A DNA stretch of 64,000 bases from Alopecurus myosuroides (lineage: Eukaryota > Streptophyta > Magnoliopsida > Poales > Poaceae): positions 174,722,380-174,786,379 of the forward strand of contig CM054062.1 of the NCBI GenBank assembly GCA_028641055.1. Reading direction: 5' to 3'. The notes beneath the pieces are model-generated. The model saw only the letters and a program-made list of their open reading frames with translations. It made no database searches and was not told the origin of the DNA. A program made the translations under genes and the position numbers. Below are positions 10,109-22,300 of the stretch, piece after piece. The number at the start of each line of letters is the position of its first letter. The first letter of the stretch is position 1.

Positions 10109-13100
10109 ATGCCTCCAACAAGGAACACGCCTGAGCCACCGCCGATCGCGGAGCTCTTGACTCAGATGACTCAGGTCATGGCTCAGATGGTCCAGGTTCA
10201 GAACCACCAGAACCACCACCACCGGACTGCTCCAAGGGTCACCATCAAGGACTTCCTCAGTGTGGGCCCTAAGGCTTTCGTGGCAACACGCGAGCCTCTG
10301 GATGCTGATGACTGGATCCGTGACGTAGCAAGAGCCCTGGAGATTGCTCATGTTGCGGAAGAGGACAAGGTCAACTATGCTGCTTACCTACTGAAGGGTC
10401 AGGCAGCCTCGTGGTGGGAGAACTACCAGGCCATGAGAGCTGGCTATCCTATCACTTGGGGTTGCTTCAAGGATGCCTTCCTGAAGTACCACATCCCTGA
10501 TGGTCTCATGGAGAGGATGCGTGAAGAGTTTTGCTCGCTGAAGCAGGGAAAGCTCGACGTCATCGGCTACCAGAACGAGTTCAATCGCCTCGCTCGGTAT
10601 GCTGGAGACGAGGTGTCTACTGAGACCAAGAAGATGGCAAGGTTCCGCCGAGGTTTTAACCCGGAACTGAAGTACGCTCTCACAAACATCAAGTGCAAGG
10701 ACTTCGTCGAGCTCGTGAACACCGCGCTCAATGAGGAGAATGGGCGCAAGGCGTTCGAAGAGTCGCGCAAGCACTCGCGTGAGGGTGGTTCCTCCTCCAA
10801 CATGACCACCCCTCCGCAGAAGCGCCGCATCTGGGTGCCAAACAGTGCTGTCACTAGGACTCCAAATGCCCAAGCTTCTCCAGGCTTTGGTCCCCGCCCA
10901 CCCAACCCAGCTCAGATGCATGGGCAGAGGTTTGCAATGGCGCAGCCAAGGCCAGATCCTCCGCGTGTCGTCACTTGCTTCAAGTGCAAGGAGACTGGGC
11001 ACTACGCTGATAAGTGCACTCAGAGGATGCTGCCTCCTCCACCACCTCGCCCCAACACCAACCAGGCGATGGTCCGCGCTCCTCCGCATAAGGCCTTCAA
11101 CACCAACAACAGGCCTGTTGGGAGGACCGCAAGGGTGAACCACGTCAAGGTTGACACAGCTGAGGAATCTGCCGACGTTGTTCTCGGTACATTACCCGTA
11201 AACTCTAACCCAGCTAAAGTGTTGTTTGATACCGGAGCATCGCATTCGTTCGTGTCAAAGATCTTTGCTACAGCAGTTAAACTACCTTTTGTTGGGTTGG
11301 GTTTCCCGCTAGTAGTAAACTCCCCTGGAGCAACTATGCAAACTTCCAAGATCAGTCATGAGAATCAGATCTTAATTGGAGGTCACATATTCCTTGCTTC
11401 CCTCATCCTGCTTGGAAATTCTGACATTGATGTCATCCTTGGCATGGATTGGTTGAAGGCCAATAAAGCTACGATTGACTGTGCTAAGAAGTCAATAACT
11501 CTCTTCCACCCTGCTGGCCAGATAGTCTATTCTCCAAATGAATCAAGCCCCATCCAGATTTACACTCTCGATGCTAAACCTCTACCTCCGCTTGAAAATG
11601 TTCCGGTGGTTTGTGAATTCCCTGACGTCTTTCCAGAAGAGTTGCCAGGGATGCCTCCGGACAGAGCAGTTGAGTTCGTGATCGAGCTTGAACCAGGTAC
11701 TGCTCCAATCTCTAAGCATCCATACAAGATAGCTCCTCCTGAACTGAAGTTGTTGAAGGAGCAAATCGATATGTATATGGAGAAAGGTTACATTCAGCCT
11801 AGTTCCTCCGCTTGGGGTTGCCCAACTCTGTTCGTAGCCAAGAAGGACCAAACTAAGAGACTCGTGGTTGACTATCGTCCTCTCAACGAGAAAACTATCA
11901 AGAACAAATATCCAATTCCTCGTATCGATGATCTTTTTGATCAACTTGCTGGAGCCTCAATATTCTCAAAGTTGGACTTGAGGATGGGTTACCATCAAAT
12001 AAAGATCAGAAAGGAAGATATTCCTAAGACAGCTTTCACCACTCGTTACGGTCTATATGAATACACCGTAATGTCCTTTGGTCTCACCAATGCACCGGCG
12101 ACCTTCTCTCGACTGATGAATTCTGTCTTCCATGAATACCTCGACAAGTTCGTTGTGGTATATCTTGATGACATTCTAGTCTACTCCAAATCCGAGGAAG
12201 AGCATGGAGAACACCTTCGTCTCACTCTCATGAAACTTCGCGAGCATCGTCTGTATGCCAAGTTTTCCAAATGTGAGTTCTGGATTCCAGAAGTTGCATA
12301 TCTTGGTCATATCATCTCTGCCAAAGGCATTGCCATTGATCCTGAAAAGGTTAAGGCAATTGTTGATTGGAAACCCCCTAAGACGGTGAAGCAAGTCAGA
12401 AGTTTTCTTGGCTTGGCTAGCTATTGCCGTCGTTTCGTCCAAAACTTCTCCAAGATTGCAAAACCTCTCACTGATCTCACCAAGAAGGACAAGAAGTTCG
12501 TTTGGTCTCCACAGTGTGAGGAAAGTTTCAATCTCCTCAAAACTAAACTCACTTCTACTCCAGTTCTGGTTGGTCCAGATACCACCAAACCTTTCCAGAT
12601 ATTCTGTGATGCATCTCTCCAAGGACTAGGAGCAGTTCTTATGCAAGAACGTCAAGTTGTGGCCTATGCTTCATGTCAGTTGAACCCACATGAGCAAAAC
12701 TATCCCACTCATGATCTAGAACTTGCAGCAGTTGTGTTTGCCCTCAAGAAATGGAGACAATACTTGTTGGGTAACAAAACTGAAATCTTTTCCGATCATA
12801 AGAGTCTGAAATACATCTTCACTCAGCCAGATCTGAACCTCAGGCAAAGGAGATGGATTGAGAAGATTAAAGACTTTGATCTCACCATTTCTTACACTCC
12901 AGGCAAGGCTAATGTTATGGCCGATGCTCTCAGTCGCAAATCCTATTGCAATAATCTCATGATCATGGAAAGCCAACCTCCACTTCATGAAGAATTCCAG
13001 AAGCTGAACCTTGGTCTTGTTCCTGAAGGATACCTTGCTAGCTTGACAGCCAGTCCAACTCTCGAGGACAAGATTCGTTCTGAACAGTTTCATGATGCTG

Positions 13101-14500
13101 AAATCAAGAAGATGGTAGAGCAAATCAAAGAGGGCAGTGATAAATTCAAGTCCTTCTCTATTGATGACAAAGGAACTGTGTTCTTTGAAGGACGCATTGC
13201 AGTTCCTCAGGTTCAAAGTCTCAAGGATATCATTCTCAAGGAGGCTCATGAAACTCCCATATCCATTCACCCTGGAAGTACAAAGATGTACCAGGATCTC
13301 AAGACTCTGTATTGGTGGCCTGGCATGAAACGTGAAATTGCTCAATACGTTTCTGAATGCGACGTTTGTCAACGTGTTAAGGCAGTCCATCAGAAAACAG
13401 CAGGTCTACTCCAACCACTGAAAATTCCTGAGTGGAAGTGGGACATGATTGAAATGGACTTCGTTACTGGGTTTCCAAAGTCCAAGAAGGGCAACGATGC
13501 AATCTTCGTTGTTATTGATCGTCTCACTAAAGTTGCTCACTTCTATGCTGTAAAGGAAACTATCTCAGCTAGCCAGTTAGCAGAGCTCTACACAGCAAAG
13601 GTTGTTCCTCTTCATGGTGTTCCATTGGAAATAAGCTCAGACCGTGGAAGTATTTTCACTTCTCATTTCTGGAAGAGCTTTCAAGAAGCATTGGGCACCA
13701 AACTTCTGTTCAGCACAGCTTATCACCCTCAGTCTCAAGGGCAAGTCGAAAGAGTCAATCAGATTCTCGAGGATATGCTCAGAGCATGTGGTCTCTCCTT
13801 TGGCATGAAATGGGAGGATTGCCTTCCATATGCTGAATTCTCCTACAACAACAGCTACCAGGCAAGCCTAGGCATGGCACCGTTTGAGGCACTGTATGGT
13901 CGCAGGTGCAGGAGTCCAATCAATTGGTCTGGAGCTGGTGAACGTTCACTCTTGGGTCCTGACATTGTGAAAGAGGCCGAAGAGAAAGTTCGTATCATTC
14001 GCGACAATCTCAGGATTGCTCAGTCTCGTCAGAAGAGCTATTATGATAGCAAGCACAGGGATATGATCTATGCACCTGGTGACAAGGCATATCTCCGTGT
14101 AACTCCCCTCAGAGGCACTCATCGTTTTGGTGTGAAAGGAAAGCTGGCACCAAGATACATTGGTCCTTTCAACATTCTCTCAAGGCGTGCAGAAAATGCT
14201 TATCGTCTTGAACTTCCAGAAAAGCTATCCAAAGTGCACGATGTGTTCCACGTGTCACAACTCAAGAAGTGCTTCAAGGATCCAGATCGTGCAGTTGATC
14301 ATGATTCTATCGAACTGCAAGATGATCTATCTTATGAGGAGCACCATGTTCGTATTCTCGATGAGACCGAGCGTAAGACTCGCAACAAGAGCACCAAGTT
14401 CTTGAAAGTCCAATGGTCGCATCATTCCGATAAAGAGGCAACGTGGGAGACCGAAGAGGATCTTCGCAAGAAGTATCCGGACCTTTTCATTTCTCAGTAG
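10109..14500 (+). CDS. Gag-pol polyprotein of element A (chromovirus)
   Basis: A single open frame of 1463 codons encodes the whole retrotransposition machinery. Order: Gag domain (about 70-180), CCHC zinc knuckle starting at C290 ([14 protein letters not shown]), aspartic protease with DTGAS at 374-378, reverse transcriptase with YLDDILVYS (catalytic D687, D688), RNase H (first aspartate about D834), integrase HHCC zinc finger from H1054, integrase core with D1117, D1178 and E1214 (the D,D35E spacing fits), and a C-terminal chromodomain (about 1412-1463) rich in aromatic and acidic residues, which in chromoviruses directs integration to chromatin marks. Gag and pol are fused in one frame, so no frameshift is needed. 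No stops or frameshifts are seen, so it may be functional. The ATG at 10109 follows a splice-acceptor-like CAG. Confidence 0.97.
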   Translation: MPPTRNTPEPPPIAELLTQMTQVMAQMVQVQNHQNHHHRTAPRVTIKDFLSVGPKAFVATREPLDADDWIRDVARALEIAHVAEEDKVNYAAYLLKGQAASWWENYQAMRAGYPITWGCFKDAFLKYHIPDGLMERMREEFCSLKQGKLDVIGYQNEFNRLARYAGDEVSTETKKMARFRRGFNPELKYALTNIKCKDFVELVNTALNEENGRKAFEESRKHSREGGSSSNMTTPPQKRRIWVPNSAVTRTPNAQASPGFGPRPPNPAQMHGQRFAMAQPRPDPPRVVTCFKCKETGHYADKCTQRMLPPPPPRPNTNQAMVRAPPHKAFNTNNRPVGRTARVNHVKVDTAEESADVVLGTLPVNSNPAKVLFDTGASHSFVSKIFATAVKLPFVGLGFPLVVNSPGATMQTSKISHENQILIGGHIFLASLILLGNSDIDVILGMDWLKANKATIDCAKKSITLFHPAGQIVYSPNESSPIQIYTLDAKPLPPLENVPVVCEFPDVFPEELPGMPPDRAVEFVIELEPGTAPISKHPYKIAPPELKLLKEQIDMYMEKGYIQPSSSAWGCPTLFVAKKDQTKRLVVDYRPLNEKTIKNKYPIPRIDDLFDQLAGASIFSKLDLRMGYHQIKIRKEDIPKTAFTTRYGLYEYTVMSFGLTNAPATFSRLMNSVFHEYLDKFVVVYLDDILVYSKSEEEHGEHLRLTLMKLREHRLYAKFSKCEFWIPEVAYLGHIISAKGIAIDPEKVKAIVDWKPPKTVKQVRSFLGLASYCRRFVQNFSKIAKPLTDLTKKDKKFVWSPQCEESFNLLKTKLTSTPVLVGPDTTKPFQIFCDASLQGLGAVLMQERQVVAYASCQLNPHEQNYPTHDLELAAVVFALKKWRQYLLGNKTEIFSDHKSLKYIFTQPDLNLRQRRWIEKIKDFDLTISYTPGKANVMADALSRKSYCNNLMIMESQPPLHEEFQKLNLGLVPEGYLASLTASPTLEDKIRSEQFHDAEIKKMVEQIKEGSDKFKSFSIDDKGTVFFEGRIAVPQVQSLKDIILKEAHETPISIHPGSTKMYQDLKTLYWWPGMKREIAQYVSECDVCQRVKAVHQKTAGLLQPLKIPEWKWDMIEMDFVTGFPKSKKGNDAIFVVIDRLTKVAHFYAVKETISASQLAELYTAKVVPLHGVPLEISSDRGSIFTSHFWKSFQEALGTKLLFSTAYHPQSQGQVERVNQILEDMLRACGLSFGMKWEDCLPYAEFSYNNSYQASLGMAPFEALYGRRCRSPINWSGAGERSLLGPDIVKEAEEKVRIIRDNLRIAQSRQKSYYDSKHRDMIYAPGDKAYLRVTPLRGTHRFGVKGKLAPRYIGPFNILSRRAENAYRLELPEKLSKVHDVFHVSQLKKCFKDPDRAVDHDSIELQDDLSYEEHHVRILDETERKTRNKSTKFLKVQWSHHSDKEATWETEEDLRKKYPDLFISQ

Positions 14501-14524
14501 GGAATCTCGGGGCGCGATTCCTTC

Positions 14525-14533
14525 AAGGGGGGG
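14525..14533 (+). promoter_or_regulatory. Polypurine tract of element A
   Basis: AAGGGGGGG lies five bases before the 3' LTR, 24 bp after the gag-pol stop. It primes plus-strand synthesis. Confidence 0.85.
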
Positions 14534-15350
14534 CGTTTTGTAACATCCAAGTATGAAAACCCCTAGTTGTTTTACTTCTTGTTTTATTTAAAGCATGCAT
14601 CATGTCATCATCCCCATATTTATTTCTGTTTGCATTGTTTTCATAATAAAAGCCAAACTTAATCAACCTTTGTTTTCACACTTGTCTGTTACCTTTCTTT
14701 CAAATAAAGATTTGCAAATCAAAACATCAAATGCTTCCAAACAATCCATTATAACTCATCTAGTAATTTGTTGCTTAATTCAATTAACCAAATTAAACAA
14801 TTATTTCCAAATCATTTCCACACTCAAACCAATTCTCAAAATCTTCACATTCTTGAATCCATGAAGTTTATCACTAAATGGTATTTATTAATTCACTTCT
14901 AAACCCTAGGGGAAACCCTATTTAAAATGGCTTATTTTCTAATATTAATGATTATTGCAAATTTCAATTAATTTGGTTCCATTTTAAAACAGCAAGCAAA
15001 CTTCCAACTTTTTGAAAACCAAAACTACCAAGTGGTTGTATTTCAACTAAGGATCTTATCCAAAAATTTTCCAAATTTTTATCTAAGCAAAAACCTATCT
15101 TTTTTATCCAAAAGCTAAAGCTACAAAAAAAAACAGAAGGAAAAAATAAAAAAGCAGCTAACCTACGCAGCGCGCGGCAGCTAAGCTGGCCCAAGCCCAC
15201 CTAAGCCACCTAACGCGCGACCCAGCCCGCTCTAAACGCACCGTACCGCTTCAAAAATCGTGCCTGCGTTCTGATCTTGTACGACAGCGATCTCCGCGGC
15301 GCCACCGCGACCCCGGCGCGACTCCGGCGGCCACCGTCGCTTTCCCCGCC

Positions 15351-15357
15351 TATAAAA
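15351..15357 (+). promoter_or_regulatory. TATA box of 3' LTR of element A
   Basis: TATAAAA, equivalent to 813-819. In a 3' LTR it could drive transcription outward into flanking DNA to the right. Confidence 0.65.
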
Positions 15358-17155
15358 GCACGCCTAGGGCACCCCCGTACCACCCTAGCCCTAGGTCTTC
15401 CCTGCTCTTCACTCCGCCGCCGCTAATCGCATCCATCTCGACGGATTTCTCCTCTGCTGCAACCTCGCCGGCGGCAGCTGCTCTGAAGAACTCCATGGCG
15501 CCGCCGCGCATCGCTCCCACCTAGCTGCCAACCACCTGCAAACGTTTCCCAGTTCTCCCTTCTCCCTCTTGGACACCAGAAGGAACCAAGGTAACCCTCA
15601 GATCTTCGCCGCGATCTTCTTCTGTTCCGGCCACCGCGCCACCATGAACTGAACCCAAGCTTATCGTCGACGTTGCAGTAGTTATTCGCCCCAATCGTTT
15701 GCTGGAATCGATAGCCCGCGCCTTCCTCTACGTCTTGGACACCGGAGTTCGCCTGGAGGACCTCTACCTCGACGGCGACGTCCTCAACTTCTCCGCGGCC
15801 ACCGTCGTCACCTCGTCGTCAGCAACTCGTCACCGTCGAGCTCTGCTTCGTCTTCAACGGTGGTGAGCAACCTGTGGCTCCTCCTCCCTTCTCTGCATCT
15901 GTGCGCTTCCATCTGCATGTCCACGCACCACCGCAACGAGCGCAGCGTTGCCTCAACTCCGGCGATCACCGTCTGACGGACGAGCAAATGTTTGCTCGAC
16001 AGCGATTCAGTTAACCAACTGAACAATAACCTGTTTCAGTTCCCCTTTCTGTCAAAGACTGAATCGCAGCGCAGCGGTACTGAGCTTGTGCGCGCAGCGC
16101 CAGGGCACGGGTTCGAGCCCGCACGCCCCACTTTTTTGTGGAATTGTTTCCACTGCTCCTGGCCCACTGTCAGCGACCCCGTGGCCACGCCAGCGCTTGC
16201 GCAGTGCCACGCTGTCACTGGCCCACTGCGCAGTGGCAGGGGGTAGCTTGAGGCTGAGTAACAAACGTTTTTTTTCTGCGCAATTCAAAAATCCCAAATT
16301 TCTTTTAATAAACAGAATTAAACCCAAACTTTGAAATTCAATAACTTTCATTTTATAAGTCCATTAAATACAAACTTTATATGAATCTTGATCCAAATTT
16401 CCTAAACTTTCCAAATATCCAATTTGTGTACTGTTTTGAAAACTTCAAATACATTTAAACTTCAAATTTAAATATTTCAAATGTTAATTTGTAAATTCCA
16501 TAACTAATTATTGATAAATCCAATAAATGCAAATGAAATATGTTTTCCATACCATTTTAAATAAGCTATTCAAATATAATTTTTGTTTTCTGTTTTGAAT
16601 AATTAAAATTGCCTAAACCATTTAATTCTTGTTAATGCAATTAAAAATTGTTTAATATTGTTTAATTCATAAGTAAATAATCCTAAGTCCAATTTCAAAA
16701 TGTGAAACATGTAATCCAACTAAAATTTGATAACCTTTCCAAATATCAACTTTGTTATTTGTTTTGCACACTTTAACTTGATGAAAACAACAACTACTTG
16801 TTTAATGCCATTAAGTAACAATAATTTCCAAACTGGGTAAATGTTTTCTAAAATTGTTAACCATCTTTCCAATTGCATTTAATTTGTTATCTTATTGTTC
16901 CTCACCATGCATGCATCCTGCTAAATCAACTACACCTAATTCTTAGTGGTAGAACAATTAATTCAACTCTAAGGCATGGGTTTCCCATATGCAATTCTTT
17001 GCATATGGAATCCATTTAAACTTGTGTATCATGTCAAGTAGTTTACTTTGATGCAATCTATTAAACATGACATGCATCATCCAATGTTTGTGCACCTATG
17101 CCATGTATTGATTGCCCGTCTTCCTTCGTTGTTGTTTTTGCTACTTCTCGCTTAG

Positions 17156-18549
17156 ACGACGACGTTGGTACCGACGAGACTTACGACACCACTACCCAGG
17201 ACCTAGCCCAGTACCCGGCTGCTGAGCTCCCAGGCAAGTTATCACTCACATGAATCATCGAGTTCTTTTCCACACTTGTTGTCGATACTATCCTTTTGTC
17301 TACTATTGCTAGCCCTATGTATCGTTGCTATTCTCCGAACCCATCACATGATTCCCTGAACCAATGATATTGCCTCACCTCCATACCCACAGCCTTTGTT
17401 TGTGCCTGTTCTTATCTAGCATGCTTAGGGTTGCTTTTGCTCGAGCCTGTTGTCGGTTACTTCTTTTATTAACGTGCTATTATTATTTGTTATCGTACCG
17501 AGGGCTCGAATGTTAATCAATCAATCATGTTAATGCTGCTGTTAATAATAATTTGATGATAAGGCACCGGCAGGAGGCCCTTTGTGGTTTTGAGGCCTGC
17601 TAGTGTCGACCCTAATAGGAAAAGGGTCTTGTCTAATGATCCATGATGAGCGCACTACCCGCATGTGGGAAGCGAGTATGGGCGCCCCCCTCAACTTGAC
17701 TCGATTCGCATCTCGTCCAAATCGCCGTACTAGTTCGGGCTTTCCATTTGCTGCATCATATGCAGGTACGAACCCGAGCCCAGGGTGGAACTTTTGTAGT
17801 CGGCATTTAGGGCGGCGTGGTCTTCCAGTGCTATGAGGGTCCTCCTTTTCTTCGGGGGGCTCGATTAGCCGCGCACGCACTGCACGCGGTGCTTTGGGCT
17901 TGATGCGAAGAACAGTTGGTTGTGTTGAGTGTCTCGCTTGGTGGGTTTGATTCCCATCTGGCGGGATATTTTTACGTGTACGGTTACTATGGTGCACCCC
18001 TGCAGGGATAAATCTTCTCGAGAAGCCGTGTTTTCCGCGGTTATGGATTACTTGGTGAAAGTACTGGCTAACAAGTACTCAGGACAACTCCAACATAATG
18101 ATCAATCATGTTCACCCAATGACTAATAACTTGACTAGTAATAGGTTATTCACACAATAACTTGATTCACCTTATTACAACGGTGTGAGTTATCCTCGGA
18201 TTGCTTCTTCGGATAAGGGGCGAGATCCAGGATGGGTTTGGTTGAAGTTATCTTTCAGTTGGTTACAATTCCTCGATCTTATCTTTTCTATTAGCCGGAC
18301 ACAAGTAGTTAACTCTGTAGTTGGTTAGAGCAGCCCGCTGCAGCTTTTATAATACCTATCTTCTTCCGTTGATCCCAAGCATCCCTGCTTGTGTTGACGA
18401 GTAACTCCTTGATGAAGTGTGAGTCTTGCTTGCCAGTACTTGGATGTACTGACCCCGTTGGGGCTGTGGTTTACGCAGAGTACGACTACGGCTACGATGA
18501 TCACCAGGATGGCTACTTTGTGGAGTTTGACGACACTGCAGACGGGTAG
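17156..18549 (+). other. Candidate two-exon acidic ORF inside the LTR (GC-AG intron)
   Basis: An acceptor with a long pyrimidine tract (CTACTTCTCGCTTAG) precedes 17156. The block to 17233 reads as an Asp/Thr/Tyr-rich peptide and ends CCAG|GCAAGT, a consensus GC-type donor. An acceptor CTTGCCAG precedes 18437, and the next block reads as an Asp/Tyr-rich peptide (VYAEYDYGYDDHQDGYF) ending in TAG at 18547-18549. Joining the two keeps this frame open. An upstream exon with a start codon was not identified. Equivalent blocks lie at 2618-2695/3899-4011 and 6826-6903/8107-8219, with the weaker donor GCAAAT. It may be a captured gene piece or a spliced leader; inference only. Confidence 0.35.
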
Positions 18550-19027
18550 TTGGCTGGACCCCGGGCAGGATCCAGGACCTACGTGGATGGGCTTCGTTTT
18601 CCTTATCTTCTCCGGCTTCTTAAGCCTTGGATTTGTCTGTACTCAGACCCCTTTGATTGCTTCCGCTAATGTAATGGATGATATGTTGGGACATGTGTCC
18701 TCTGGATGACTGTATTTGCTATTTCTGCCTTAGTGAAGGCCCTTTGCACACTTATTTCCATCTTTTGTGTCTTAGAGGCATGTTGTGTTATCCTTTTGTT
18801 CAAAGCTGTTGACGTACCGTGCGTGCTTGATATGAAGTACGTCGACAGTAGTGCCTATGACTCCTAATGGATAGTTTACGTCGACGGTGGAATAGCAGGG
18901 CTTGTGTTGTCGCGCATAAGCGCAGGCCTACCAGGAAGCTGGGACGTGGGAGCAGTTATGCCCCATAATCCAAGCACCTGCTATCCAGTTCGTACGATGA
19001 GTATCCCTTAGAAGCCAGGGTGCGACA

Positions 19028-19848
19028 ATAACCCAAATTCTCTTCACTATTTTTGCCCCTGATTTATCAGTCAAAGCATAATTGTGTAAAAAGAAGAGAA
19101 AGAGGGATGACCTTCTACCCAGATGTGTCCTTCTATGGGAGCCGCTTTTGTGAAGTCTAGTTGGCATGTGACATACTGTATTTTCTATTTACCATTAGTT
19201 GACATAAGCATACACCTCTCTTAAAATATAAACACTCTTCCACGGTATGTGATTGTTGGCAGGCACCCGAGGATTCGGTTAGCCATGGTTTGTGAAAGAT
19301 GGTTGGGAGGAGTATCAAGTTTTCAATACCTCTGTTTAATAAAATAAAAGCTCTAGCGCATGAGTAATCCATGCTTCACTCTGTGAAGGGCCTTTCTTTT
19401 ACTTTTATGTCGGGTCTCCATCTTCTAACTTTATGCACAATTGACATAGCATTTTTGCCATTCTGAGTTTTATGTGCATTTGTCCCAGAAATATTATTAA
19501 TTATTCATGATGTGTTATTGCTTGTACTCTAATTATTTGTTCCAGTCTTCCTCATGAACTTTGAAGGTGTCCTAGCATTTATGTTTTGCCCCACTCTTAA
19601 GGAATAGTGAAATATCACTTTGACATGTTCTCTCTATACTTGAAACAAACGTATATCTTTCTTTGCATTATTATTCATGATCTTTTATTTGAGTTACTTC
19701 TCATGATGCAAAGTGATTGCTATGCTTTATTATTAAAGTTATATTTATCATGCTTGTGTTAAAGTTCTATGATCTCAGCTTACTTATACTTTTACATTAT
19801 TGATGATCAAGTTTATGTTGGTAGCATGTCACCTCAGAAATTACTGTG
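19028..19848 (+). mobile_element. E1: 3' internal fragment of an Athila-like element
   Basis: It aligns by eye with about 24868-25600 over its whole length (shared landmarks: CTTGATTTATCAG-type stretch, GGGAGCCGCT, AAGGGCCTTTCTTTTACTTT, CATCACCTCAGAAATTA-like end). It is non-coding, and the homology stops before the polypurine region and LTR present in E2. It is the target into which element A inserted. Confidence 0.7.
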
Positions 19849-21379
19849 TTTTTATCTCTCGCTGAAAAACATTTTTAGCAAACAATTTATGCTATTATAA
19901 CAAACCAAAATAACAAGTGCAGCAAAAAAATTGTTCTATTTTAGCAAAAAGTTGCTACAATTTTTTTACAAAATTTGCACCACATGTCAAACATGGGAGG
20001 GCAGAGGTGGGGAAGAGGCGACCGGCCTCTATCGGGGACGAGCTCGGGGTCGAAAAAACGGCAAAAAAAAATCGAGTCAAAGAGAGAGCAGCACGCTGCG
20101 ATTGAAAAAGGAAAACGAGTGGACCAAAATGCTTCTAAACAGATAAGCTGTCGCTGTCCATGTACGCGCGCGGGGAAGGAACCGGAGGACCGACGCGGCG
20201 CGATCCTCCGGGTGGAAGGAAGCGTTTTCCAAAAATATAAGGACGGCAAGCGACAAGTTTCAAACATGAATAACGTCACACACGAGTGATACTTAATGTT
20301 TTAGAATTGTCCGAGTCACCCGTAAGATTAAACAAAACTTGGAATGTCTTAAGCAAAAAGATACAAGACACATATGATTTCATCTTTTAATGTTACCCCA
20401 AAAAAGACCGACTCTTCCAAGGTTCATGAATTTCATCCCCATGTTCAGTAATGTACTAGCTCTAGTTATAATAAATATTTCGAGATCATTATGGTCTCAT
20501 ACATATTTTCTTCTAAGAAAATAAACATGCGCAAAAAAACACGTACATTCTAGAGCAAAGCTATGTTGAATACTTTGCAAATTGAACCAGTATGCCCGTC
20601 CATGCAAAGGAGAGGAGGCGTCAAAAAGAGATCTAGGTTTCCATCCACCTCGCTGGCGACGCCGCCGGTCCGTCCAACCTCCGTAGGCCGTTGAGGCTTA
20701 GGAGGTGCGGCGGACCATGGCTCCTCGCCGGCGGGGGGTCTTTGTCCTTTTTTTCAAAGGTTTAGTGTCTTCTTCGATATGGTGAGACGACGGCTACATT
20801 CTGAAGTTGGAATAAGGTCCTTCCCATTCTGTCCCTACTCCGGTGGTGCCACTAGCGCGGACGGAGGGGGGCGTGGAGTCGTATATCCGACGAATCTCCT
20901 GGGATACGGACGTTTTTGGTATTCTTGGTGTGGTTGCAGATTTGTCTCTTCCGACCTAGAATTTTGAACATGTCTAGATACATCTACTTTTGTCTAACTT
21001 TGAGACGATTATTTTGAGACGGAGGAAGTACAACAAGCTTTAATACGACAAGTTTTACCGGACTCCGGTGATAGTGTGGCAAGGACGGCGACGCGCCTTC
21101 GGCTCGCTCCAGTGCTTGTATCGTCGCTAGCTGATTTAAAGACCTATTTATAATTTTTGTTACTTCTACATTTTTTTTGTATTATTTTCGGTGATTATTA
21201 ATACTCCTAGAACCGTGGATTTTTCACAAAAGAAAGAAAAAGTTTGCAAGTTGAAAGAAGCGCCTAGTGCAATTTTGTTCCAAATTCCAATCTCTTGTTT
21301 ACATATATAGTATTTCTAATCTCATGTGCGGTTTAATGATCTATTTTGTGCCTAAGCACAAATTTAGAGATATCATATA
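19849..21379. other. Unassigned DNA with MITE debris
   Basis: No gene recognised. 19880-19980 has several AGCAAA/GCAAAA motifs like those near 62500-62830. About 20640-20950 is GC-rich with no sustained ORF of recognised type. 20965-21028 looks like the right half of a Stowaway MITE (CTAACTTTGAGACGATTATTTTGAGAC type end followed by a GGAGGAAGTA terminus). Probably old DNA-transposon debris. Confidence 0.4.
20965..21028. mobile_element. Half of a Stowaway-like MITE
   Basis: The right end resembles the Stowaway terminus (TTTTGAGACGGAGGAAGTA, degenerate from the common GGGACGGAGGGAGTA). No matching left inverted repeat was found nearby. Confidence 0.4.
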
Positions 21380-21546
21380 TTTTCTTCATCCATTTTTGTA
21401 AGTCATGGTACATATTTTAGTTTGGTCTACATTCGTATCAAAATAAGTGTATATAGATATATTTAATGTGTAGATTCATCTATTTTAATATGAATGTAGA
21501 TCAAACTAAAATATATATCATGACTTATAAAAGTGAACGGAGTGAG
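21380..21546. mobile_element. Stowaway-type MITE
   Basis: 167 bp flanked by TA on both sides (21378-21379 and 21547-21548). Its ends are imperfect inverted repeats: the left reads CATCCATTTTTGTAAGTC, the right is the complement of CTCCGTTCACTTTTATAAGTC with mismatches. Inner arms (GTACATATTTTAGTTTGGTC against GATCAAACTAAAATATATAT) also pair, so the whole unit can fold as a hairpin. Non-coding, mobilised in trans by mariner-type transposases. Confidence 0.8.
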
Positions 21547-21564
21547 TATTGTTTGTACGACGTA

Positions 21565-21724
21565 CTCCCTCCGTCCCATGATATAAGATATTTTTAGTGT
21601 TTTATATGTTATCTACATTTAGACTAAATTCATTAAACATATATACTAAACATGTCTAAATATATATGTGTATATGTGAATGTGAAAAATGTCTAAAACA
21701 CCCTGTATCATGGAATTGAGGGAG
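21565..21724. mobile_element. Stowaway-type MITE
   Basis: 160 bp with TA duplications at 21563-21564 and 21725-21726. It opens CTCCCTCCGTCCCATGATAT, the classic grass Stowaway terminus, and ends in the diverged complement (CTGTATCATGGAATTGAGGG). Sub-terminal repeats around AGTGTTTTA and TAAAACACC pair. Confidence 0.9.
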
Positions 21725-21726
21725 TA

Positions 21727-22163
21727 CATAACTAACATACATCGGGTCCTTTAGTTGCCTTGCTGCCGCTGCCCTTTCAGCCGGGTGTTCAGGTCGTGGA
21801 GGCGAAGGAAGCAAGCAGAGCCGTGCGTGCGAGTCTGTGAGACTGAGGCAAACGTGTGAACCGGAGGACCCAGCTAGCTTCCGTCCTCGTTACTTTTGGG
21901 CCATTCGCTTGTTTTTCCGTCCTCTGTCATTCAAGGTTGGGAAACGCTTATAATCATCCGAGGGATCGCGCGACTCGCGTCCTCCGGCTTCCGCTCGTGA
22001 CACGTGTCCTGTCGACGCGAAGGAAAGGAAAGGAAAGAAAATATCCTGCACCCACGTTGAACCTTATCTCTTTCCCCAGTTCGTTCTCCTCCACACACAC
22101 GCGCGCGCATCGATGCCGTTCCTCTCCCACCGAACTCCTCCTCTACCTTCAGTAGCTGCTCCC
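21727..22163 (+). other. Unassigned GC-rich upstream-like DNA
   Basis: No gene recognised. The stretch 22060-22163 is pyrimidine- and CA/CG-rich (CACACACACGCGCGCGC) and reads like a cereal 5' untranslated leader in front of the ATG at 22164. Confidence 0.3.
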
Positions 22164-22300
22164 ATGGCGAAAGAGATCCAGAGGGGTCCCGAGGCGGCGC
22201 CGGCGGACAGCTTCCCCTCCGCGGGCGAGCCCCGTGTGGCTCGGGGACGTGCTGGAGGGCCCGCTCAAGGCGCCGCCGGCGGGAGCTTGAGCGGTTGCTC
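22164..22300 (+). pseudogene. Fragment of a gene-like 5' coding exon
   Basis: An ATG in good context (CTCCCATGGCG) opens a cereal-like GC-rich frame starting MAKEIQRGPEAAPADSFPS. After about 22 codons a better coding pattern continues in the next frame (VWLGDVLEGPLKAPPAG), which suggests a one-base indel. It runs into the degenerate repeat at 22300. The protein family was not recognised. It could be a gene fragment carried by a transposon; functional coding is unlikely. Confidence 0.3.

Larger units (their letters stand above)
1..19027 (+). mobile_element. Element A: Ty3/gypsy chromovirus (Tekay/Del type), nearly intact, rearranged 5' end
   Basis: This is a complete LTR retrotransposon that copies itself through an RNA intermediate. 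In order it holds a 4489-bp LTR, a leader with a tRNA-iMet type PBS, a second LTR missing its first 530 bp, a second leader and PBS, an accessory ORF, one open gag-pol frame, a polypurine tract and a 4489-bp 3' LTR. The outer LTRs have exactly equal length, begin TG and end CA, and differ by roughly 16 substitutions by eye with no indels, so the insertion looks recent. The chromodomain and domain order place it among chromoviruses. The left target site lies outside the window; the base after the 3' LTR starts ATAAC, the expected target duplication. Family name not assigned. Confidence 0.93.
14539..19027 (+). repeat. 3' LTR of element A
   Basis: 4489 bp, TGTAACATCC to GTGCGACA. Features match LTR1: TATA at 15351-15357, tRNA-like module at 16067-16137, exon-like blocks at 17156-17233 and 18437-18549. 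Private bases include 16786, 16943, 17238, 17779 and 17971. It is followed by ATAAC and then sequence related to E2, so A inserted into an older Athila-like element. Confidence 0.95.
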
